Notes under the pieces: model-generated
Databases searched by the model: none
Seen by the model: only the letters and a program-made list of their open reading frames with translations
Told to the model about the DNA's origin: nothing
Assembly (NCBI GenBank): GCA_947579605.1
Contig: OX388318.1
Location: 5,642,001 to 5,706,000, forward strand
DNA from: Athripsodes cinereus
Taxonomy: Eukaryota; Arthropoda; Insecta; Trichoptera; Leptoceridae
DNA: 64,000 nt
Reading direction: 5' to 3'
Part shown: positions 36,032 to 46,010 of the stretch, one piece after another
Layout: each line of letters starts with the position of its first letter
Numbering within the stretch: position 1 is the first letter of the stretch
Translations under genes and position numbers: made by a program

Positions 36032-36297
36032 AATAATAACACTTTATTGATCAGAAAAAAATCATGAGCAATTTAAAAAAAAAAAAAGATATATCTGGGT
36101 TTGTTATAAACTCAAATACAACCTTATACACCTTTCACACTAAGCTAAAAGCTTGTGCCGTGAAAGGGGAGTTTGCCGGCACCTGGGATCGAACCACGGA
36201 CCCCTTGTTCTGGAGGCCGAGACTCTACCCCCGGGCTACCGACGAACTCATTGGCGAGCTTATTGCCTGGAGGCAATATCTTCCAGCTAACCAAATC
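36032..36297 (-). mobile_element. SINE-2, full-length reference copy (minus)
   Basis: On the minus strand it starts GGTTAGCTGGAAGATATTGC, with a 6-bp hairpin ATTGCC/GGCAAT and then AAGCTCGCC. A tRNA-like unit follows with A box TAGCCCGGGGGTAGA (36,224-36,238) and B box GGTTCGATCCC (36,185-36,195), spaced as in a Pol III promoter. Then the body (ACAAGCTTTTAGCTTAGTGT, GGTTGTATTTGAGTTTATAA, ACCCAGATATATC), a long T run and a tail AATAAAGTGTTATTATT. The leading 40 bases resemble the 3' UTR hairpin of LINE-F, which suggests a chimeric origin. It sits in LINE-A between ..GGCATGAT and ATCATTTAAATC. Frames across it are not genes. Confidence 0.88.
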
Positions 36298-36460
36298 ATT
36301 TAAATCAAATCCTACACGTGTTGAACACAGGAGAGCGTGCATAAGGAATTGTATGCTAGTGACGGAAATGAAATATGTATGCAATGATAGAAGAAATTGG
36401 CGCTCGATCCTTTCCGTCTACCCCGTGAGGGAAGTGGCGTGATGGTATGTATGTATGTAT
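36298..36460 (+). mobile_element. LINE-A host copy, right piece and 3' end
   Basis: Resumes ATCATTTAAATCAAATCCTA, then a slightly deleted HVLNT region, CIRNCMLVTEMKYVCNDRRN and WRSILSVYPVREVA with its stop. It closes with GGCGTGATGG and a (TATG)n tail. This completes the three-layer nest. Confidence 0.88.
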
Positions 36461-37923
36461 AAACTCATTTTCTTTATTATATTAGTTCTTCTGTTGGTCT
36501 ATGAAATCCGATGATTAGGTATACTGTGTATCGAATACCCAGAGGCAGAATAATAAAATGTATAGGACCGATCAGATCAAGCTCCACCAAACTTCAATCT
36601 CCATCAATTCACAATGCTGTGTAATTATTACTTACTTATGTAAAACCATTTCTATTTCCTCAATAGGGAAGTTAAAGGCGAAAAAAGATAAGAATCTTTA
36701 GAAGTGCTTTGAGAAAAAAACTGAAATGACAAAAATAAAACGATCGTAACGCCGTCATTTACAATGACCAAACTGTTCCAGAAAGGTAAAGACACATTGG
36801 TACAAAATGGTGATTGTACTTAAGAAGGGTACAAAACATAGGGAAATATAGGGTAAAAAGTAAAGTTATTAACCAGGGTCTTAATATAACATAAACTTTA
36901 ATATTTTAATACCACATTGTAAACTAAGCACGTAGAAAAAATTGTGGTATAATCTCAAGCGTAAGGGTCAATGATATAAGAAATGCTCAAGAAAGAGATT
37001 TGTAAAAGCCAAGTAGAAGAAGAAGAAACGTATTGATTATTTAAAACCTGTATTTGGTATTTAACTGAATTATGAGTGAAAATCTATGAAAAATCATCTC
37101 ATTTGTATTTTGTGCATCAAAAATATTTCGTCTATATTGAATTTTTTGACACAGTTGAATGTCGGGAACTGGATTTTACTTACTAGAAGTGTAGATGTCA
37201 ATCATTATTGAGTGAAAGCAAAATATCACCAAAATAGGCAGCTGCCTTTCCTATTACAAGTCAGCGCCAACTTACACTGAATAAAGTAAGCTAAATATAG
37301 ATGGTAGCTTCCTCCCTCTAGAAAGAATCTTACTTACGCTCTTTCTGTATATTATTTCAACATACCTAATTCATTCGTCGACCAATTATTGTTAGATTTC
37401 CTCTTGCAGTACTTGTATCGCTTATTCTCACTCTACCATTATATTAACCCAATGAATGGTACCTACATGCAGCAGTGAAGTACTTAATATATGACTTCAA
37501 CATTGCATCGTGTATTATTATACCACGTTATAATATAAATACTGTGATGCCATTATAATATTATACGAGTATTGTATTGTGTGTTGAACGCCTGTCTGCA
37601 GAGGCGCGCAAAAATAATTGCCTTTGGATATTGTGGACAGTTGCACTTTGAGAGTCGTGCGCGAATGAGGTACCATTCATACAATAGTTGGACAATCACT
37701 GATAGGGTCAGTATTGACAAATGAAATTTTCACCAAAGGCCTCGGTTTTCAGCAGTTTTTATATGTAGAATCCATGACATGAATTTTTTATTTTTTTTAT
37801 TTATTTCTTATTCCAAATAAAACATACAAAATAAACATAAAGAACAATATTATGGAATATATTGCCCCACTTGATTAAAATCTGTTCTGGGGCAATACTA
37901 GAAAAAAATACAATTTTTAAAAT
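36461..37923. other. AT-rich intergenic, nothing recognised
   Basis: No supported gene or repeat. Confidence 0.5.
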
Positions 37924-38140
37924 ATAGGGGAGACCGGGGTTGGAAGTCACATTTTTTTTCATTTGCATTTTTGATGCATATTTACTTAGTTTACCAATGA
38001 CATTTAAATACCGATGGATAGTGTATTTATTCTAGTTTCAAATTAAATAAATAGTTTTCTTTCAACGTCACCAATTGAGAAAATATCACAATTTTCGTGG
38101 AAAATGAGAAGTGTGACTTTTAACCCCGTGTCCGGGATGG
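37924..38140. repeat. Imperfect inverted repeat, possible MITE
   Basis: CGGGGTTGGAAGTCACAT (about 37,935) pairs with GTGTGACTTTTAACCCCG (about 38,110) with two mismatches in 16 or so. Outside are ATAGGGGAGAC on the left and TGTCCGGG on the right, followed by GGTTGTCAC direct repeats. No ORF. Confidence 0.5.
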
Positions 38141-38357
38141 TTGTCACAGTGTATGAGGTAGGTTGTCACGAAGTAAATTAAAGAGGAGGTATAAAAAGAA
38201 ATACTAAATTTAATCAAATGTGTACCTACCTACCTAAGAATACAACTATTTCATGTAAACTTGAATATTATGAGTTAAAACAATTCAAAAAATATAAAAA
38301 ATAGCGTGTTTACGTCAAGTCATTTAGTAAGTGCAAGTTAGATTAAAGTAAGAGTAA

Positions 38358-38986
38358 GGCGCCTACTACACGTACAAGTATCACCACAGTTCTGTTTGCG
38401 CAAGCTTCTCGCACGAAAACACGGAACACGGACGTAGCTACCACACGATATAGGTACAGTTAAGTACGCGCAAGCCTCATTCTACCCGAAAACGTGAAGC
38501 GAGACCTATGGTCATTCTGCTTCAAACTGTTGGCGTCAAAACGATGTTTCGTCGAAACGATAAAAGAAAGCGCGGCATGAACACTGAACACCCAACCACA
38601 CGTGCAGGTAAGTACGCGCAGGCAAAATTTCAAGCAAGTCAAAAAGTCCGCAAGCCACGCTGTAGGGTCTGCGGGATACAGTTTTACCAACTGCACGCAC
38701 GGTGTTCCGTGTACAAGTAGGCCTGCGCAGGCATAACTGTGATGATATTAATTGTGTCGGTGCACACGTAGTAGAATTCCATAATAATGCAATTTGAAAC
38801 AAGTGTTCCTTTCTACTATTGTTTGTTAATTCGCAGAGAGACGTCTTTCGACTTATAAGGTCATTATCAATCTAATGACCTTATAAGTCGAAAGACGTCT
38901 CTCTGCGAATTAACAAACAATAGTAGAAAGGAACACTTGTTTCAAATTGCATTACTGTGATGATACTTGTGCGTGTAGTAGGCGCC
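38358..38986. mobile_element. MITE-K: 629-bp inverted-repeat element with TAA flanks
   Basis: Ends GGCGCCTACTACACGTACAA (left, 38,358) and the complement of GGCGCCTACTACACGCACAA (right, ending 38,986). The inverted repeat is about 33 bp with two mismatches. Each end is flanked by TAA, a 3-bp TWA-type duplication as made by PIF/Harbinger transposons. The interior is relatively GC-rich with subterminal repeats (AAGTACGCGCA at 38.46 and 38.61 kb). It contains no transposase frame I recognise. Short frames on both strands (38.46-38.80 kb) are probably incidental. Confidence 0.75.
38786..38953. repeat. Perfect 81-bp-arm hairpin inside MITE-K
   Basis: Left arm 38,786-38,866, loop TCAATC (38,867-38,872), right arm 38,873-38,953. 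I find no mismatch between the arms. It begins AATGCAATTTGAAACAAGTG. Confidence 0.93.
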
Positions 38987-39620
38987 TAAGTCAGTTATTG
39001 TATTATGTTCGTCAGGTCTCTCTCATAAAGCTGAGATTTGAAATTTTAACAAATAGGTAATTTGTTATTCGTGAAACCTCTAGAATAGAATTGGTATCTC
39101 CTTTTTTATGTAAGTATCTAAGTTGTTGAGTGTCCTGTAAAAAAACGAATTTAAAATATAAAAACGTGATATATGACTGAAGTGATAGATGTTTTTCACC
39201 TACCTTGGTAACCTAGGGCAATATAAATTAATGCACGCGGGTATCTATAAAAAAATGTTCATAATAATACATTATATTATGGTTGGTGTGTATGTAGGTA
39301 TAAAATGCGGGTATCTCTACGTGTTTATACATATTAATACCTTATATAGGATATATGTAATTGGTAGGTAGCTATACTGTATACAGTATAAATATGTATG
39401 GGTATAAGTTGTAGATTCACATTCAAGATTCCACTACGTGAACAACTTAATCAAGATATCAAAATATTTGGGTGACCATGATTCAATCGAGTTGAAATAA
39501 AGTAATTGTAGGAAAAATTATGTCAAGAATTTGGAATTTAACTATCTGCTTTTTGGTCCATCACGTTGTCAACCATGTAAGTACATATTAGTACACAAAT
39601 AAACATTATATTATTTTATT

Positions 39621-39723
39621 GTTTTATATGTACTTTTAAAGTGACTCGAATTTCGACATGTAATGTCTTTGTCAAACTAATCACATTAGTTACGAGTCAC
39701 TTTAAATAAAGTACATGTAAAAC
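39621..39723. repeat. Imperfect inverted repeat
   Basis: GTTTTATATGTACTTTTAAA..GTGACTCG faces the complement of CGAGTCACTTTAAATAAAGT..AAAAC, with one 3-base indel and one or two mismatches. The interior (TTTCGACATGTAATGTCTTT) resembles the hairpin tip at 38.85 kb and the scrap at 33.63 kb. Confidence 0.7.
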
Positions 39724-39984
39724 CATATATAATAATATATTATTGTCTCTTTAATACCAGCATAATATTGCTACAATGCTCCGGACAGTCTTCAGACAGA
39801 CAATGCAAAATACTGTAGTTTTTTTTTTATATTTCAGGTAACTGAAATTGTGTCCAAAATATACTAAGTCATTTTGTAAAGAGTTTTCTCCTTAAAAAAA
39901 TAATCCTCTCCTTATAAAATTTAAAATATAAATAGAAAGACTTAATCATTGAGAAGAATATAAATAGAGAAATAGAGTGTGTAA

Positions 39985-40238
39985 TAGTGTCATACGTGAA
40001 GAGTCTGGAATGAAAGATGGGTTAACAAGAAAGAAGGTGAATATAATACGGTGGTTTGGACACGTGGAAGAATGAACGAGGATACAATAACTAAGAATCC
40101 ATCCAAGGGTTAAATGGTAAGATTACAAATCAGATCCTAGAAGACGGACAGATATTAAGCGCATTAAATAGGATAGCATGCGTGAGGAATTGTGTAACTT
40201 TACAGAAGCGCAAAATGTATGCAATAAAAAGAATAAGT
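39985..40238 (+). mobile_element. LINE-A copy split by a fold-back insertion, left part
   Basis: Carries 'RWFGHVE' (CGGTGGTTTGGACACGTGGA), a decayed 'KW.D..NQILEDG' stretch and the 'CVRN' segment, then breaks in AAAAGAATAAGT. The remainder, with 'WRSI', is at 40,811-40,862 after the insertion. Confidence 0.82.
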
Positions 40239-40798
40239 ACTAATTTTTTTATTGATTAACCGGATTTGGGTGCAGATGACAAAACCAATCAGAAACCTCG
40301 ATTGGAGAACCATGTCTACACAATGCAACTTTGGGTAGAATCTAATCGGAAGAAGTGAGAAAGGAGTCCCAACGCTTACGAATTGGCTCAAGGCTGGCTT
40401 AAGTGATCACTTTCGGTGTCCATAACCGGATTTGGGTGCAGATGACAAAACCAATCAGAAACCTCGATTGGAGAACCATGTCTACACAATGCAACTTTGG
40501 GTAGAATCTAATCGGAAGAAGTGAGAAAGGAGTCCCAAGGCTCACGAATTGGCTCAAGGCTGACTTAAGTGATCACTTATTGCATAATTGCATAAAGCGT
40601 CTCTCGATTGGTGGACCTACTTACATCGTGACAGTGAGAATGGTGGAATTGGTGAACGTTGTCCATGGACACCGAAAGTGATCACTTAAGCCAGCCTTGA
40701 GCCAATTCGTAAGCGTTGGGACACCTTTCTCACTTCTTCCGATTAGATTCTACACAATGTTGCATTGTGTAGACATGGTTCTCCAATCGAGGTTTCTG
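40239..40798. mobile_element. Fold-back element G, 560-bp insertion with 12-bp target duplication
   Basis: Flanked by AAAAGAATAAGT at 40,227-40,238 and 40,799-40,810. Inside are two direct units of 166-bp period (from 40,258 and 40,424; AACCGGATTTGGGTGCAGAT, AGAAACCTCGATTGGAGAAC, TAAGTGATCACTT). A third unit is inverted (about 40,663-40,798). The short frame MSQFVSVGTPFSLLPIRFY appears on both strands only because of this symmetry. No transposase. Confidence 0.88.
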
Positions 40799-40810
40799 AA
40801 AAGAATAAGT

Positions 40811-40862
40811 GGCGCTCGATTCACTGTCTGCCTACTACGAAAGGGAAACGGCGTAATGACGA
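40811..40862 (+). mobile_element. LINE-A copy split by the fold-back insertion, right part
   Basis: GGCGCTCGATTCACTGTCTG, CCTACTACGAAAGGGAAACG and GGCGTAATGACGATG form the LINE-A C-terminus and 3' hairpin (diverged), directly continuing the sequence broken at 40,238. Confidence 0.82.
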
Positions 40863-41394
40863 TGAGTATGACGACGATAGATTGATTGGCTTAAGTACTT
40901 CTAAACTGACATCTGTAAAGCAGTCTTCATTTGAATAAATCTCTTCAAAATTGTAAAAATAAATTTCAAAAATATTAATAATGATGGTCACCGTACTGAG
41001 GAGAACGTTGAGGCACGTCAAAGTTCTGGAGAGTAGTTTTATACATACATACATACAAACAGCTATATAAAATTATTATAAAAAGCTTGATTCACAGCTT
41101 TAGAATAGGTATATACTATAATATAAACCTGTGTAGCTATAAGATAAATGTTATAATGTATGGATACCTACTTATAAAGGAAAATAATAATAATAAAATA
41201 AACCTAGAATAATAAAACTAAAAGCACCTTCCTCCATTTCTAACTAGATGTTTAACAGTATACAACCTCACTAGCTGATACAACCTAGCAACGAATTTCA
41301 TATTATATTTTATAATTCATTTATTTACTTATTTATTATGTACTGTTTATTGATTACAAACAATTTTGTAGAGATTTCTCTATTCAATAATAAT

Positions 41395-41452
41395 AATAAA
41401 GACAATTTATATTTGGCGCCGTTTAATGATCCGTGACCATCTCAAGGGCGCC
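41395..41452 (-). mobile_element. LINE-E 3' tail (minus)
   Basis: AATAATAATAATAAAGACAA, TTTATATTTGGCGCCGTTTA and ATGATCCGTGACCATCTCAA are an almost exact complement of the 3' end at 4.86-4.93 kb. Confidence 0.85.
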
Positions 41453-41689
41453 ATAATTAAGTAAATCAACACATTGATTGTAATTGAATTAAATATTTCA
41501 GTGTTAACATTGTGAAACAACATTTTGAATGAATATGAAGTGATACACAAAGAAATTTCACAAAGGTACGCTTTTGTGAAATAAAAAACAATGTTATTTC
41601 ATATTTTAAATCATTTACTTATAGAGATTTTATTTGGCGTAATGTTTTTTTAACGGCGTAACTCCCGGAATTGAAAATGTCTCCAACAT

Positions 41690-41825
41690 CTCATATTCAG
41701 CGATGAGGTTTGCCACCTATCCCGGATGTCTTATCTTTTATCAGCACAGGGAAGACGGCTTACATGTTTATTGCGTACCTACAGCTGGTCTGCTGACTAC
41801 CCCACTTGTGGGATATGGTAGCTAT
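41690..41825 (+). mobile_element. Element D fragment
   Basis: CAGCGATGAGGTTTGCCACC, TCCCGGATGTCTTA, CATGTTTATTGCGTACC and GGTCTGCTGACTACCCCACT then TGTGGGATATGG match the 3' two-thirds of the 51.2-51.4 kb copy. Confidence 0.85.
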
Positions 41826-42534
41826 CCACAACTGTTATCAACTATGTTAATAAACCGCACTTACAGAAACACGATTAAAGTATAAAAAATAGAAAAAAAT
41901 TAACTAATTTTTACTTTGTATCGAGAAGATTTTATCAATTTTCATTTTTAGACAAGTACCTAAAGAAAATAATGTACTTACCTTGGTATATCCTCAGTTA
42001 TCAAATTATATTCGTCTGTCCGTTATCTTTTCCATTTACGGAAAATGTCATAGGCAATTGAAAACACAATGCATACCAATATATACTTGTTTAAATTAAC
42101 AACCTAATCGTGTATTCAACAAGCGTGCTCGTACATTTTTATGCAGTGTCACGTTTTCCGCATAAATAATCCTAAATGTATGTATATATTTTCAGTTAGA
42201 CTATTGTAATAAATGTATTAATATAGGCAGATGATTCGTATGTGATATTTTGGTTAAATTGCCCATTAAATACTCGAGATTCTCTCACTGTTACATAAAA
42301 TATTATTGAAGATGGCTACATTGTAGTTGAAAACGTTATAATGATTAAACAATTCTCATAGTGGAATTAAACAGTGTTTTTAATTTTATAATAATCTTTA
42401 ACAATACATTTCCACAAAGTTACACTAGAAAATATAGAATATTTAAAATGTATACTCTTTATTTGATTTGATCTATCTTTCAATTGTATTAACACACCGC
42501 TAAGTGGCATGATTAAACACTACTTCACTGTACA

Positions 42535-42660
42535 TTGGTTACAATATTACAAAATAAAAAAGTGTCATAAAAATATCAGTTATACAATTCAATGAACAGA
42601 GGGCGAGTTTATCGCTAAAATACGATGTCCTCCAATTATTCCAACTAGCCCGGATTATTA
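42535..42660 (-). mobile_element. LINE-F-type 3' tail (minus)
   Basis: Minus strand: CCGGGCTAGTTGGAATAA, a hairpin with arms ATCGT (42,622-42,626) and GCGAT (42,611-42,615), then AAACTCGCCCTCTG and a long tail TTGTATAACTGATATTTTTA..TTGTAACCAA. Confidence 0.75.
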
Positions 42661-44649
42661 TCTTTATTCTTTTCATAAATCTTGACTAAAATAAACATTA
42701 TTTGAAGAGTTTACTGTACATAATAGTATAAATATTGTGCATGTTATTTCCTTCCTGTATTCACTACATAGAATGTTAAAGTGAAAAAGTTCAGAAGATT
42801 TCACACTCAAACAAAATGCCAGATTCTTGGTTCTTTCTCATCTTGGTTCACTAAAAAGGTCGTGAATGTTGAAAGATGAAAAATACCAACTGCAAATGAG
42901 TTGATTGATACCCTGATGGCAGATCTTATACCTTCAATTGACATATTATCATGGTTTTCATAAATCTAGAACAATCTCTACATAAAATGCGTGTGTTGAT
43001 AGCTTTAAGGTGTAATTATTCAAAATACAATTTAACACATAAGTATTGTCTGTTTTTATTTATTTACTATCAGTTAGATTAAACTCTTTACTTCAGAATG
43101 TCTCAAATGACACAACTAAACATCGTACCATTTTGAAATACAAAAATCTGAATGAGATACTGTCAAAAAAGTTAGAACAATAAAACCTATTAAAAGCTTT
43201 TTTAATTATCAACACAAATAGGATATAGAAAATAAAATTAATTGGAATAAGTGCGATAAATCGTTAAGAATAGATAAATAAATAGTAAATAAATCCAGTA
43301 GATAGATAAGAAATTCTTAAGAAGAGTTATGCATTTTTCACCTGTGATATTTCCATCGGATACCCATCAGATACCTGAATTTATTCGTAACTCCTTTGAA
43401 AACATGCATCATTCATTGGATACATAGATTTTTAACGTTATGCTTTGCAAATCTCTAGTGGTATGACGCTATCTTGATAATATGTAAGCATGGTACCTAC
43501 TTTTACGAGTAATATAATTTATTGATTTTTTCACTTGTGGCATAACATCCTACAAGGACGATTTGTGCCGCCAAAACAGTCTCAAAGTGTTGTTAAGTTG
43601 TCAGAGAGAAGATAGTTAGAAGATTATAGAATAATAAAATTAGCTTTTATTGATTTGAGAAGGGACAAATGGACTGTATCGGATGTCATACTCAATAATG
43701 TTTCAATATTCAGGGGGAATTGGCGTCGTTTTGAAGAGCATCAACAAAAATATCAAAATATAATATTAATAACCCTAAAATATGTGCTGCAAGTAAGCTG
43801 AAAGGCATACTGAAAGATCAATGGGAAAAGGAATGTTGGCAGAAAGAAAGCTAACATCATTGCTCGGTAACATCCGTGACTAGACAGAGTGGAGGAGTTT
43901 ATTGGCCAAACAGAAGATATATGTAGAAGTACTATTTGCTGAAATGATCGCTAACAAAAGAGAGTATGAATTTCAAAAATAGTCTTACAACCTTTCGCAG
44001 TGGTAAAAAGATTTGAAATTTACTTGGGCACGTCCAAAGAGTTAACTTCATCGATATCTGGATGCGCTACGTATCTGACTATCTACGTACTGGTATCCGA
44101 CTTCAATAATAGTCTGTAAATGTGAAAAGAGGCGAAATCATGATACGTTACATAAAAAGGGTCTCAGTTCCCTGTCATGGGAAATGTTTGACGAGTTATA
44201 AATCTAGGGAAAATGATAATTCGTTCCAGATGTATAAGTGTACAGATTACTCTGGAGAGTTCATAGATCCTGGTATCTATCAAACTGGTCCTGATGTATG
44301 TATAGTAAGTAGGTAGGTACTAGGAAGGATACCGGATAATAAAAAATTGATGTCTTAATCTCGCTACAGAGAAGTGATAGGTAGTTCTGTACAGGTTTAC
44401 CAGGATGTTTTAATTTATTGTATTAATTTGCTATATACGTTTTCCTACATCACGTTTTATAATAATAAGTATTAATGTAAATAGTAAAAAACATTTATTT
44501 ATAATATCCTGGATAAATAAATATACGAGTATACTTACCTGAGATAAAATAATGTTTCCTACAAAATATTCCGTGAGACAGGTGACAGTAAAATCGGTGG
44601 GGAGGGGGTTAGAAATTTTAAGTGAAGGAAAATTTCAAAGTTATGATAA
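42661..44649. other. AT-rich intergenic, nothing recognised
   Basis: No supported gene. Purine-rich stretches at 43.75-44.10 kb look like old retroelement sequence, but I could not align them to any family. Confidence 0.4.
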
Positions 44650-44725
44650 TTTTTAATTAAGTTGGTTAGCTGAAAGATATTGCCTCCAGTTTTTTTTATC
44701 AATAAAGTGTTGTTATTATTATTGT
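44650..44725 (+). mobile_element. SINE-2/LINE-F-type 3' end scrap
   Basis: TTGGTTAGCTGAAAGATATT, GCCTCCAG, then directly TTTTTTTTATCAATAAAGTG and TTGTTATTATTATTG. It joins the first 30 bases of SINE-2 to its last 30 with everything between absent. Confidence 0.6.
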
Positions 44726-45029
44726 ACAAAGAGCTTACCTTTGAAAAATCAAGGTAAATTACCGAATTCGATAATCTGAGAAAGTATTCTCTAACAAATC
44801 CGAGGACACCGTAAAACAATTCAAAAACCTGTACTTTTTTGAACATTTGGCTACGGGGATAGTCGAAATTTTGAGTGCAAGGGAAATCATTAAAATTAAG
44901 ACCGCAGGTCTAAAAGTCTAATTGTATGAATTTTCTAATGAGATAAGTTCATAAACGATATACTATAGTGAATACAATTTCTTGTAATTATCTACCTAAG
45001 GAAAAATTCGGTTTGTCATATAATTTCAC

Positions 45030-45085
45030 TTATGACAATTTGTAAAGCACCGTTTACTCACAATATGACCTCAAGGGCGCTGTAT
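45030..45085 (-). mobile_element. LINE-E 3' tail scrap (minus)
   Basis: GACAATTTGTAAAGCACCGT and TGACCTCAAGGGCGCTG follow the LINE-E tail complement. Confidence 0.6.
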
Positions 45086-45624
45086 TGTGTGCCTATCGCC
45101 CAAAACTTCCAGCAAAAAGGTGTGTCTGAAACTTTTTTCTTCCTTCCTTCTTCACTTATATAACCCGTAGGTATATTAGTTTTATTTCTGTGGGCAAACC
45201 AAACTCTTTAATATTATATTTAAGTGTAGATAAGTGATTATTTTTATTATTTATTGTATTTTAAGCAAAGAAAATGATTAAAAAAGTATTGTGATGAGTG
45301 CAAGATCGATAGATAGATTTTTAAAAACCCTGTAGTGCGTAGAAAAGTAGAAAACATGCGCAGACGCAGTGTTTGTATATGAATAATGGAAACATGACTA
45401 GGATTATTTACGTCAAGTGTTGAGATGACGATGGTCAATATAAAATAAATAAATAAAATCGTTGATATTCGAGGGAAACAAATTAAGTCCTAAAACCTTA
45501 TTTTGAGATTATTAATTGACTTGAATGTTTTTTCCCCTTATACCTGTAAACAAAAATGAAAAAAAAACTTAATAGATAATTCATCTAAATGATCACATAA
45601 AAATATTTATTTATAATACATACA

Positions 45625-45865
45625 TATTACATACCATCACGCCGCTTATCTTGCGGGGTAGGCAGAAAGGATCGAGTGCCACTTCCTTCTATCCTTGAAT
45701 ACATCTTTCGCTTCCGTCACTGTCATTCAATTCCTCATGCATGCTCTCCTGTTCAATGTGGTCAACACGTGACCGTCCTGTAGGATTTGATTTAAATGAT
45801 CTTGCCATTTGATTCTCGGACTCCACGTCTCCGAGCACCATTCCTCTCAGCCAAATACATCAAAT
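45625..45865 (-). mobile_element. LINE-A fragment (minus), C-terminal tail
   Basis: Complement encodes 'AERNGARRRG(V)RIKWQD', 'HLNQILQDGHVLTTLNRRAC' and 'DRRKWHSILSAYP' before the 3' hairpin and GGCGTGATGGTATG. A one-base indel breaks the frame near 45.82 kb. Close to the 19.3 kb copy, so relatively young. Confidence 0.88.
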
Positions 45866-45894
45866 GATTTATTTATCAATAACGTGATTAAATC

Positions 45895-46010
45895 TCCCAC
45901 AAGTTAGTGCCTGCAGATTAACTGTATATAATAAACATTCAAGTCATCTTCTACATGCCAAATAATAAGATATTTAGGCATTGCTCAGATATTTCATGAG
46001 ATCTTTCAAA
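45895..46010 (-). mobile_element. Element D fragment (minus)
   Basis: CTCCCACAAGTTAGTG, CTGCAGATTAACTG, AATAAACATTCAAGTCATCT and CCAAATAATAAGATATTTAG follow the element D complement with heavy divergence. Confidence 0.6.

Noticed and set aside
35641..36042. 133-codon minus-strand frame
   Set aside because: Shadow of the LINE-B coding strand.
36180..36260. Functional tRNA gene (minus)
   Set aside because: The boxes belong to SINE-2; the same body and tail recur at 18.2 and 30.6 kb without the head.
38460..38802. Overlapping 70-88 codon frames on both strands
   Set aside because: They lie wholly inside MITE-K and arise from its GC-richer interior.
40200..40885. Two frames encoding the same MSQFVSVGTPFSLLPIRFY start on opposite strands
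   Set aside because: Produced by the inverted units of element G, not paralogous genes.
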